64,000 nt of DNA, from NCBI GenBank assembly GCA_021234155.1, contig JAJEKV010000071.1, forward strand, positions 3,718,483 to 3,782,482. The letters run 5' to 3'. Origin of the DNA: Isoetes taiwanensis (Eukaryota > Streptophyta > Lycopodiopsida > Isoetales > Isoetaceae). Below, piece after piece: positions 35,673 through 45,481 of this stretch. The translations under genes were made by a program, and so were the position numbers. The number at the start of each line of letters is the position of its first letter. The stretch's first letter is position 1. The notes beneath the pieces are model-generated. The model was not told the origin of the DNA, ran no database searches, and worked only from the letters and a program-made list of their open reading frames with translations.

Positions 35673-36274
35673 GTGGGTGGAATGTCTAAAGAAAGGTCCG
35701 GAATCATACTTTTTTAATGATAGTGTTGTGTTTTGGAGTCTATTTCCACAGGAAAAGGGTAAAATAGCCCGAAATTGAGGTCCTTTAAGCCATTTTTCTT
35801 AGAACTAAAGTGGTTAAAATTGTGTTAAAAACGGTTTTCGTGATGTAAAATGGGTTTTTTTATGCCTTTTCAGCCCCAAGATTGTCATCAAAGGCAAGGG
35901 ACAACAATCATCGTCGAAGATACAATCTTACGAACTGAAAGATGTGATATGGTACATCCATAGGGGAGCGAGAGAATGCGACCCCACTGATGCGTACCTG
36001 TAGGCTGTACTTATGCAGTAAGACAGGAAGGGGGAAGTTTAGGACGGAGGATTACTACCCCGTCGGTGAAATGACAAGTTCAACAGCTACAGAAAAGGAG
36101 GACGAGCTTCTCATGAACTGCGTGAACGACGACGGGGATGTAGAGTACATTCTGAACAGCAGAATGCTTCGTATCAGCATGTGCAAGCCTAAAGACGTCC
36201 ATGATTACATTTCGGATAATTACAAGCTTGGTTATGTAAGTATGCGCACATCTCTTTGTTCTTTGTGGCTTTAC

Positions 36275-36290
36275 CGTATAAATTTATACC
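36275..36290. repeat. single palindrome copy in intron 2
   Basis: CGTATAAATTTATACC differs from the consensus by one base and lies in the 85 bp intron 36236-36320. Confidence 0.9.
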
Positions 36291-37346
36291 GACAGCTGCC
36301 TAATTTACCCTGCACTACAGGACATAGTGGACATTTTGTCATCAGTGACACTCTGTGACGAGAAGGTTATGGTCAAAGGTCTGTGGTACCCGCGTCCTAA
36401 GGATGACGTGGAGAAAGAAAGCGAACCGGAAGAGGAACAAGAAGAGGAAGAGGAGGAAGTGGTGGTGATGAAAGGAAAGGGCAAGAGACAAGCCTTGGTT
36501 GTAAAAACTCAGGCCAAAAAAAAATCAAGAACCACAAAGGCCTTGACAATAGAGGAATCAGCAGAAGCGCTTCAAAAGGCTCATGAAGCAGATATTGTTT
36601 TGAGGCCCTCAGACAAATTGAGTGCTATTTTAAAAAGGGTTAATGAGACCAAGCTGTTAAAGCAGACTATTTCATTGACACTGAGCACGATCAAGAGGCC
36701 ACCAAAAACTGAAGATGGGGTCAGAGTGCTTCAGGTGAGGAAGTTATACGCGGCACATGTGGCTATCCTAAAGCAGAGAATGCGAAGGAATCCACATGCA
36801 CATGTGTCGCCACTTGTTATGGTTGATAGAAGTTAGATCCAGGAACTAAAGCATTACAGGAAGGCTGACTTCGAGGACTACACGTATTATGTTCTTGGCG
36901 GCACACACAGTTACAAAGCAAGGAAAGAACTATCTAAAGAAGAAAGCCAAAACGAGGTCTGGAAGAGCGTGGAAGCGCACATTTATGTGGGGCTAACAGA
37001 CGAAGAGGCGAAAGTCATTGCCGTGAGCCATAACCTCGACAATGATTTCAGGTTAAAGATGAACCTTATAGACAAAATCCGCTTCATGCACCGAGAGTAT
37101 GTCGAGTTCAAACAAATGCATGGAGAGGAAATTAAAAAACAGAAGAACAAGCTCCAGGAACTTCGCGAAGCCTGTGTGACTGAGTGCTGCCTAAGTTATG
37201 ATTCTGATAAGAAGCCCATCATGGCTGTGAAGCAGTACGACAACTACTTCCAACTTGCTTTCAGAGATGGCCAAGTAAGTACAACTTTTAAATTAGTCTC
37301 TCAATAGTCTGTTAAGCGTGGTTTAAACGATGTAGCAGCCTGGAGC

Positions 37347-37454
37347 GGTATAAATTTATACCAACCACCGGAAGGGTACCACTGTTTAAATTAATAGCGC
37401 AGCCATGCACGGTATAAATTTATACTGTGCCAAGGCACGGTATAAATTTATACC
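37347..37454. repeat. palindrome block 3: three sites in intron 3
   Basis: Copies start at 37347, 37411 and 37439, all inside intron 3 (37275-37534). Confidence 0.9.
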
Positions 37455-38344
37455 GTGGCTTAAGCTCTGTCACGCTCTGTTGTTTTACAACCATAGCCAT
37501 TTGCACTAAACTACTTGACTTCGACCTTTAACAGGTGTGGGATCTTCAAGAAAGAATTTTTTGCATGTTCGAGGATGGTGAACTTAAGGAACAAACTGAA
37601 AAAAACCGAAAAAAAACTAGTGAGACAAAGCAAAAGAACATGAACATTGTACCATGGACGCAAGTACAGGGTCTAAAGGGCAAGGAAATTTTTGTGCGTC
37701 TCTTAGAGAAAGTTGTGGCCAAAGAATTCACTCTAGATGAAATGGCTAAGGAGGCTAAGACGTAAGCCTCATTTGCTTCATCGTGTACTTCTTTTTCTTC
37801 ACTTTGAATTACAACTTTTTTCTTCTTCCAGCCAGAAGGACATTGTCACCTCCCAGTCCGAGTTAATGAAGCAACTAAACCTAGAAGACTGGGCGGAGTG
37901 CAAGCTTCTTTACCCAACTTGTACGACAGACATCACAATCAGAGAGCACGCAGTTAACTTCAGTGGCTGGGTGAGTTTTGCAGAAAACATGTTTTGTCTT
38001 TGTGCCTTTGTCTCACTCTTCTCTTACAGAACAAGAAGAAAGGGCTGCCAACAGGCTTTCTGAACCTGGTTCGTAGGGCCAAAGAGGAAAGGCAGAGACT
38101 GAAGGCCATTGAACAGGGAAAAGAAGTCGGCTCTAGCAGTTTTGACAATAGCTACGAAAGATTCACTACATTTGGACAGGATTGCTTGTATAGGGTTGTA
38201 CAGGGTGATTGCACCAGGCTGGCGACAATGGTGGACAAGCAAAACTTCACATTGTGCACAGCCGATATTCCTTATGGATTCAAAATTAAAGATAGCACCA
38301 TTGTGAAACTTCACATTGTGAAAAATGAGATCAAAATTGACTAA

Positions 38345-38860
38345 GGTGGCACCATTAATAATTTTTAAACTTTCAGTCATTTGGACTAATGATGGTCTGC
38401 AACTAGACTGCAGATAGCAGTCTATCTTGATTTTTTTATAGTAAAAGTTTTTCATATTTTTCCTTTGTTCTTTTTGCATTGGTTTTTTGACATGAGATAT
38501 TTTGAGGATGTGATTTTGCAAAATCACACCTTATTGCACAAATCTAGAATAAACATGGAAGATATAATATAAAATATAATCGATGCTATCTATTCTAGTA
38601 CAATCCTCAAGATAATGAACAACAAATGTTTTTTGTGAACAAAGTGGTCCAAGAGCTACCCATATCCCAAAATTCAACTTGAAATAGACTAGCATAAGGA
38701 TATTATCAATTTTTAAATGAACTATGGACCAGTAATGGGCATGTACATATATTGTTTTTGATTTTTTTTTTACCATGTCTTTTGCTCTTTCAACGAGCTT
38801 GTTTTTGCATTGGTTTCATATCCTTATAAACTTTCATAACGTGATTTTTTGGAGGACAAC
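38345..38860. mobile_element. partial copy of the 3331-5968 TA element
   Basis: Long matches in the same order to 4880-5330: TAGCAGTCTATCTTGAT (38418), CATATTTTTCCTTTGTTC (38453), GCACAAATCTAGA (38535), GGACCAGTAATGGGCATGTAC (38723 region; GGACCGATAATGG at 5213), CATGTCTTTTGCTCTTT (38774) and GCATTGGTTTCATATCC (38805). The GAGTTGTCCC terminus is absent on both sides, so this is a truncated or deleted copy. It abuts the broken methyltransferase gene. Confidence 0.75.
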
Positions 38861-38869
38861 CTAGACTCA

Positions 38870-39579
38870 TATATAGCAATGCTATCCATTTGTATAAATT
38901 CCCTAAAATTAAAAATAGAAGTAAAAGCCAAAGCATCAAATTCAAACTCAACAAATATTTTTTTAGGCCGATGACTGGTGTTAGAAGGATTGAATGTACT
39001 TGGAGTATCTTTGCTCGAATTTTTCTCCTGAGCACTTGAATTATCTTTGCTACCATTTCCTTCATTTGCAACAGGGCTGACAGGGTTATCATCTGCAATG
39101 CTTATGAATTCTTCTTCCACAAAAGATATATTTGTTCCAATTGTGTCATAGAAGGCATCCGACATGAATGTGTTTGGGAACATACCAGCATCCTCAAATG
39201 CCGCGGCCCCAAATTCCCCATCATCTCCTGCACCTGGAATGTCCCTTTCATTTGTCACACCATGTTTAAGATCTTCCATAGCTTCAAACCATGGCCAACT
39301 AGATGGCTCAGAGCCTGTTCTTCTTGGAGCCAATTTCTCGGTCCTAGGGGGAACGAAAGGCTTCTTAGCATTCGGCAAAGAGGTTGCCTTCGTCATGTTC
39401 TTGAGACAATTTGTGCCTGATTTATCAAGCAAGAGGTTGCTAAGAATGTGGCTATTACCAAAGCATTTTACAAATTGAAGTAAAGAAATGCAAGAAGTGC
39501 TTATCGGATTGACAATCGGCGCTGAGTGCGATGCTAGGAGGGAAAAATTTTGGAGCTTCGATTCTTGGAGCCCGCCCAC
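38870..39579 (-). pseudogene. possible Myb/SANT-like transposon protein remnant
   Basis: A minus-strand frame of about 230 residues contains PSSWPWFEAMEDLKHG, which recalls the W-P-Y/W-F...M/D...L stretch of Myb/SANT-like proteins that partner PIF/Harbinger transposases. An acidic, Gly-rich part follows (GDDGEFGAAAFEDAGMF, FMSDAFYDTIG), then a Ser/Asn/Pro tail with HRPKKI. The Myb helices themselves would lie upstream and are not visible. Low-confidence family guess; the coding character itself looks real. Confidence 0.35.
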
Positions 39580-39682
39580 CTTGAATAGAGGCTGGAATTA
39601 AGGTCGAAAATTCCGGCCTCCAAATTTTGGCTCCATAAACTTTTCGGGACATTATCCTTAACGGACATCTCATTAATGGAAA

Positions 39683-39706
39683 CGCCCCTAACAGCAGTTA
39701 GGGGCG
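39683..39706. repeat. perfect 10 bp hairpin
   Basis: CGCCCCTAAC, loop AGCA, GTTAGGGGCG. No T-run follows, and in a plant nucleus this is not a terminator; possibly a transposon end. Confidence 0.9.
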
Positions 39707-39758
39707 AATTATCTCTAAGTGGACTCTCGCATCTCTCTAATAATCTCTCCTCTCAAAA

Positions 39759-39760
<2 letters not shown>

Positions 39761-39841
<81 letters not shown>
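39761..39841. repeat. (TC)n microsatellite, about 40 units
   Basis: An unbroken TC run of about 80 bp. Polypyrimidine tracts of this kind often lie in plant promoters; no gene start was found adjacent. Confidence 0.98.
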
Positions 39842-39842
<1 letters not shown>

Positions 39843-39849
39843 ATAATCG

Positions 39850-40620
39850 AGCTAGTTAGGACCTCTAATAAGAACCAGGATAACTAGGTTGGGTTATGCC
39901 TCCCAAGGTGTCTTTTCTCAAGGCTGGTTCCTTTGCAAACTCTGGCCAATGCTCTGGAATTCATAGACAGGGAATTTGAGGTACTTTTTCCCTCTTTGTT
40001 CAACAATAGTGTAGCAAGCATCGCCGTGGTCATCAGACACCTGAAAAGTGAAGAAGTAACTTGTTTTGCTATACGAAGTCACCTGAAAAGTGAAGAAGTA
40101 ACTTGTTTTGCTATACGAAGTACATTGCACTGATGGCCTATAATAAAAAAATAAAAATAGATATTGTTTTGGGTGTGCTATGGGAGTTGTAGTTTGAGTT
40201 GTATACTTAATGGTTCATTTGTTTTTAACTTCTATTCTCATAGTGCCTCATGGAAACCGCATTTTTGTGCGAGTCTCATCTTCTTTAATAGATGTATTTG
40301 CTTTTAACTTCTATTCCCATAGTGCCTCATGGAAACCGCATTTTTGTGCGACTCTTTCTGCCTATTTCTCTGAGAGAAATGATGGCCAATAATAAGAAAA
40401 TAAAAAATAGATATTTTGTTTTGGGTGTGCTATGGGAGTTGTGGTTTCAGTAATGGTTCATTTGTTATCCATGTTTTTCGAATTCTTATTTAAGTTTCAG
40501 ACAAAAAAAAAAATCTCCAATGTAACACACCAAAACAAAGATTTCAAAACAAAGAAGCGTTCTGTGAAAAAATTCAAAAATTATGGCATATTCTTAAAAG
40601 AAATGAATACTGGTTTGAGC
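39850..40620 (+). other. noncoding region with short tandem duplications
   Basis: A 42 bp unit (CACCTGAAAAGTGAAGAAGT...) is duplicated in tandem at 40038-40121. Two longer near-copies follow: CATAGTGCCTCATGGAAACC at about 40240 and 40319, and TTTTGGGTGTGCTATGGGAG at about 40168 and 40422. 39.90-39.98 kb may hold an exon ending at GAG/GTACTT (39980). No domain recognised. Confidence 0.45.
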
Positions 40621-40633
40621 CATGATGAAGAGT

Positions 40634-41139
40634 TTATTCTTCAGGAGCTGGGGCAGGCTCTTCAAGGGTGAGTTCAGCAGCTTTTTCTGTGATTTCAGCA
40701 GCTGGCTCTTCAGCAGCTGGTGTCTCAGCAGCTGGCTCTTCAGCAGCTGGCGGCTCTGTTTCAACAGCCACAGCAGGCTCTTCCACAGCAGGGGTCTCTT
40801 CTACCACAGCTGCCTCCTCAGCAGCTGGAGGTACCTCCTCCACTGGTGCATCTTCAGGCACTGATGCTTCTACTACCTCCTCAACTGGTGCTGCTGCAAC
40901 CTGCACATCACAACAACAGCAAAAATTACACCTCATCCCACATTAAAACCTCCTGATCTGCTCCTCCATACACAAATTTTTATGATCTACACAATCAACT
41001 AAACCAATGCAACCTACATCAATTTATATTCAGTCTAATCATTCGATCATTGATCTAGTAATAAAACATGTACAGAATTGAGATTCAATTTACAAATGGA
41101 AAAACGAAGGCAGATCTTCCTTGCCTCGTCAGAACTCAT
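40634..41139 (-). CDS. small Ala/Glu/Pro-rich acidic protein, two exons
   Basis: Exon 2 (40634-40900) encodes 88 residues of imperfect AAEEPA/VEE/PAVEE repeats ending LEEPAPAPEE, preceded by a TTGTGATGTGCAG acceptor. Exon 1 (41125-41139) would give MSSDE, joined in frame if the donor is GC (GAG/GCAAGG) instead of GT, a known minor class. Total 93 residues, intact, strongly acidic, no signal peptide or membrane segment, probably disordered. It resembles the low-complexity tails of plant membrane- or cytoskeleton-associated proteins, but I cannot name a family. This may be one of the few host genes here. If the GC donor is wrong, the start is further upstream. Confidence 0.5.
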
Positions 41140-41921
41140 TTTCGATAGAGATCGGATGAAAAAAACTGTCTAAAAAATATGTGAGATAAAGCTAAAGAGT
41201 AAACGGATTTCCGATCAAAGCAAGAGGAAGCTTTAGAAGGTCGGAAAGGGAGGCCCTCGCGCGAGATTAGATGATCGGAACACACATATTTCAGATACAT
41301 ATACCCAGCGGGGAGGGCTGATTCACACCAGGCCGGTGCTAAGAACAGGGAATCAAAGACGAGCGTTCTGGAATCGTTTTTAGCTACGAAAACTCAGAAA
41401 TAAAAATCTGGAAGATAAAACCGGCCCTCTTTGGTCGGGTCCGGCATTACAAGACGGGAATGCGTCATGGTCGGTCCATTGTGGCAGAATTCCGCGCTGG
41501 AAAGTACTTTGCCGGCTGTCAGAAATGAGCGCATGTGATCTGCCCACGTGAGCCTGCAGTGGATCGCAACCGTCCAAAGCATTATCCGTCATTTTTGGCC
41601 ATGTGCGCCAGCACGACGTCTCCATTTTTTTTTGCTTGCTTTTTTTCCTTTTCATCAGTCTCATCCTTGAAGCTCCAGGTATGGGCAGGGCCCTCGCCGG
41701 ATTACAGCTATGGTTAGAGGCTTCCTGTTGCGGCCGGAGCTGAGGAGTTGCATGATCTGAAGGGTAATGAGTTATCTCCGTTATCTTCCTGTCAGCCCTT
41801 TTTTCCTGCCAAAGTTTTTTCTTTACATTATAATTTGTATTATATCCATAATTTGCAATCGATTTAAAGTTTTTTTGTTTCTAATTTCCCATGTTGTTGA
41901 TTATTGAAAGAAATATTTGAG
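41140..41921. other. upstream region of the small acidic gene, and spacer
   Basis: Contains the presumed 5' leader and promoter of the minus-strand acidic gene (no clear TATA box chosen). 41.5-41.75 kb is GC-richer and may hold an upstream exon of the plus-strand candidate gene that follows, but no frame is convincing. Confidence 0.3.
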
Positions 41922-44738
41922 TGGAAGAGGGATCTGTGAAGGGTTTTGGACAGAAGATGCAGAAGATAAGATCTGTTCTTCCCGAGACAGGTACCTTTTA
42001 ATTCATTTAGATTGATGCCCCATTTGTCCTCGCCAACTGTTTAACGTGAACATAAGTTCGGATTCCTCTTACATAACGGAAGACCTTCGTTAGTCAAAGC
42101 TAGAAATTTAAAACCAAAATGTGCGCCATGCCTTTGGTCTGAAATGAGATTTCCCAAAGGCCACTCCTCCTTGTATGATCTCAACACATATATCAATCTG
42201 GGAAGTAGCGAATCTTGATGGACTTGGATGAATGCATTGCCAGAATTAACCGCAGCCACAGTTTTATAGTTTTGAAGTTAGTTGCCTTCGGCTGGAATTT
42301 AGGCATTACTTTGAACACTGTTAAATGTATAGATTCAGGTCAAACCTTGGATTCACATTAATCGCTTTTTGTATTTTCAGTGGGACTTATATTACCATTT
42401 TTTACTTGCCGTTTGAAGAAAATAGAGAAGGCTATTATTTATATTAAGTTCTGCTCTCATGTAGTAAAAAGTGCTGTTATGCACTGGTGCAAATTTTTTA
42501 TTGAAGGCAAAAGGATCAAAATATGATTGTCTTGATTAATTACCTTCGAAATACAGATATGCACTATCAGTTTGGCGTCATAGAAGTTAAAATTTATGTC
42601 TTATAAATAACTAATAACATTTTTTTAAATAAAGTATATACCTCTCAAGATTGAACCATTTTACAGTGGTTGGAATGTATGAGGTTTTATATGGTCGGCA
42701 ATATATATACTTGGAGATTCAGTTGCTCATGGTTCCAATTGTAAGGTGTCTAGACAAATGAGCACATCGTTTCTAATTGAACTTCCATTGCATGCATATG
42801 GAAGCTGAATATTGTACATGCTTGGTATAAAGCTTCAGTCGAAGCTTGTTTGATGTAACAGCCAGGTTTAGAGGATAGCAAACAATAAACTTATAACTGA
42901 GAAGGATCACCAGAATCTATGCCTCTTTTATGCAGTAGTTTAATACTTTCTATTTGTTTTGGGCATATAAAAACTGCCATGTTCGGAGGTATAAGAGGAG
43001 GTCAATTTGGCCAATTAGCAAAGGAGGACCAATAGTGAACTTCTTCAGTTATCTGATCAGTTGACTGGCTGTTTGAAAATCTCATTTTATTTCTATTGCG
43101 TAGATAATGTTTATTTTGCAGATAATGCACGTCTTGTCAACTGATATGACACAGAGCGTTTGTAAACTACGGAAACAATCAAATTCAAGAAAAATATATT
43201 CAATGGAGTATTAAAGTGGATTTGACAGAGGGGGCAGTATGGACAGATGCTGACCAGTGCCAGTTCTCTTCCTTTATAACTTTTATAAAGTTCTGTTTCT
43301 GTTATGTTTTGCACAGAAAAAGAAATTTGTTACTGGCAATGCTCTCCCTTGGCCTTTAATTTCTGAATTTATCAAGTCCGGTAATGGTGGCTAGATTCTT
43401 AAAGATAGTATCATCAGTTCTAACTATAGAAGGCCATGCGTGGTCTCTGCGGCATGCTTGATGTTAGCAAAGCTGGATTTTGGTTCTGCTAGTGATGAAT
43501 GTTTTCCATTTGGATCCGTAGAACTGCAACTGGTATGCTTGGAATTGGCCTTGTGGAGTATGGGAATTTACATCTTCTGGAGGATCTACCATGATTTAAC
43601 CAAGAGGACTTAGATGAAAGAATTACTATTTGTCACTGTTCGGTTGACACCAAGTCTTTATCCGCCACACTTCTTAGAGCACTATGAAAGGATCTAGGAC
43701 TCCAAAAGTGCAAGGTGGTTCATACTGTTATGTTGCTATACGAATGGAAATAAGATGAACATGTGTAACGAGCAATCAAGAAGAGCAAATCAATAGCCCT
43801 GAGCAATGGTGATATAGAGGATAATGCTGTCTGATGATTGTACAAGATGGCCAGAAATTCAAGAATATAGAAATTTTGGGAGGTTGAGGCACGAGGTGTT
43901 ATGATTGCTGATCCACCTTTCAATGAAGTTTACAAGGGGCCGAGGAAGTATTGATATGAATGTTATGAGAATATAAGTCCTTGTAATATGCATAAGGAGA
44001 CGACATTGTTTTCAGCACACCATTTCAACTGGAGCGTTAAACCCTTTAATATAGCATGCAGCTCTTGTTCGGTTTGGTTTTGAAAACAGTAGTTTGTGTG
44101 TTTTGGGTAATATGGCAGGTACCAAGCTTTTTTGGGTAATATGGCAGGTACCAAGCTTACATTCCAATGCTGTTTTGGATATGATGTTATTACTGTTTCT
44201 CTTTAATCCTTTGGAGTTGCAAGGTGCCGTTGGAATATCAGAAAAAAAGGAATTCTTCTTGAACGAGCCTTCTTGTTGTTCTTGGACGAGCCTTCTTGAA
44301 CTGCCTTCTTAGAAATTTGATGCTGTTAGGATTCAAGATAAGTTTCTAATTGGTCACGAGAACAGTTTTCACCTTGCATGCCATTTTTTTGGAGTTTTTT
44401 TTTGTTTTGAGAGAGATGACAGAAGAGAGAATGCAATAGAAGAGAAAATGAAGTACAAGGACTAGATGAGGCGGAGATAATCTCCCCAAATCCTATCCTT
44501 CTCCTCATCTAGTAATGTAGAAACTTGAAATTATTGTACAGCCCGGACTTAACCCTCCTAGCCTGGCCTTAACCCGCCTGAAGCAATGAAGCAATGAGTG
44601 AGCAGCATAGAACTTTCGTCTAAAGATGAGCTGATTTCTTCTCTTCCAGATGACCCAACAAATGATAGCCCAACAGATATTTCTTCAAGTGAGGCCAATT
44701 TGCAGGAAACAAACCCAATAGCAACTGCTGACTGTTAG
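41922..44738 (+). CDS. possible spliced gene with a 2.66 kb intron
   Basis: A candidate exon at 41922-41990 (GSVKGFGQKMQKIRSVLPET) ends in ACAG/GTACC. A second at 44650-44738, after the acceptor TCTCTTCCAG, reads DDPTNDSPTDISSSEANLQ and ends with TAG. The codon split across the junction (G + AT) joins the two frames. The C-terminus is acidic and Ser/Asn-rich. The start lies upstream and was not found. The intron (41991-44649) shows no coding of its own, but has a 28 bp tandem duplication at about 44102-44158. Confidence 0.3.
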
Positions 44739-44739
44739 G

Positions 44740-45480
44740 GCGATGGGGAAATATGCGTCCATTCCCAAATACACTGGATGTCAGTTAGATTTACAAACTT
44801 GGCATAAAGGTAGATTTACAAACTTGGCATAAAGGGCTAAAGAGTGCACTTTGGCATTCATTCGAAGAGCTCAATGAGCAATGCCAAAGAAGAACCATTT
44901 GCTTTGGGGGGATGCCTTTACGCCAAACAGAACTCCATACCTTTGAAAAATGAGCCTCTTCCATTCTAAGCTGCCAATGTGGAGAGGGCAGTTAAAGTCT
45001 GGATGCTATCAGGGACGGATAACTTTTTTGGATAAATCCTTTACCGAAAGAAATACATGGAGGCAAGTGCTAGATCTTGTGCTCAGCACTGTTAGAAGGC
45101 AAAAAAATATTATCTGCAACAACTGCCTATGAAGAAAAGTTCCATTAGAGTAATGCAACAACTTCCCATGAAGAAAAGTCCCACTAGAGTAAACCAAACG
45201 TCTGCCTAAATCTATCCCAAGAAAGAAGACCTATCCCAAGAAAGAAGACGTCATTCTCATAAAGGGTTAACCCCACAGCTTTCCATCTGCATTGAGTGGC
45301 AGGATATATTATCGCGGTCAAGGGGAGATGGCCTATAGGAACTCACAAAAAAAGCGAAGTGGTCTAGGACCAATTAGTGTGGTGAAATGTGATGAGAGGT
45401 CTAACAACATCCCATGTCTTTAAGTAAGCCCTTCAACAATGGCGAAGCATGTGCAGAAGGAGCAAGAGGATATAGTAGCG
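44740..45480. other. spacer with several direct tandem duplications
   Basis: Short unit duplications are unusually dense: a 23-24 bp unit (AGATTTACAAACTTGGCATA) at 44790-44836, a 39 bp unit (CAACAACT...GAAGAAAAGT) at 45117-45194 and a 19 bp unit (CTATCCCAAGAAAGAAGA) at 45212-45250. This may be the 3' untranslated part of the LINE on the minus strand. Confidence 0.6.
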
Positions 45481-45481
45481 C

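Larger units (their letters stand above)
35178..38344 (+). pseudogene. ParB-like/N6-adenine methyltransferase fusion gene, six exons, truncated
   Basis: Splice junctions keep frame at every step: exon 1 35178-35185 (ATGGCCAC), exon 2 35874-36235, exon 3 36321-37274, exon 4 37535-37761, exon 5 37832-37970, exon 6 from 38030; all introns are GT-AG. Exon 3 has an acidic/Lys-rich linker, then a ParB-like region: VRKLYAAHVAILKQRM, VSPLVMVDRS, IQELKHY and YVLGGTHSYKARKEL. Exon 6 has LYRVVQGDC and TADIPYGF, matching the substrate-motif IV (D-P-P-Y, here D-I-P-Y) of N6-adenine-type DNA methyltransferases. Lesions: TAG at 36001 plus a frameshift in exon 2, TAG at 36834-36836 in exon 3, and loss of everything after motif IV where a repeat element begins. 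Function as a site-binding DNA methylase is inference. Confidence 0.6.

Noticed and set aside
34905-37454. CRISPR-like array
   Set aside because: Repeats are 16 bp palindromes with spacers of 4-16 bp that are themselves repeated, lying in introns of a spliced gene; there are no cas genes and this is a eukaryotic genome.
39683-39706. Rho-independent terminator
   Set aside because: Plant nuclear context and no T-run after the stem.
39761-39841. TC microsatellite as a regulatory element
   Set aside because: No transcription start or gene is placed next to it; kept only as a simple repeat.
40634-40956. Gln/Ala/Ser-rich plus-strand frames over the small acidic gene
   Set aside because: Antisense of the GCAGCTGGCTCTTC-type repeats; the minus strand has the splice signals and clean stop.
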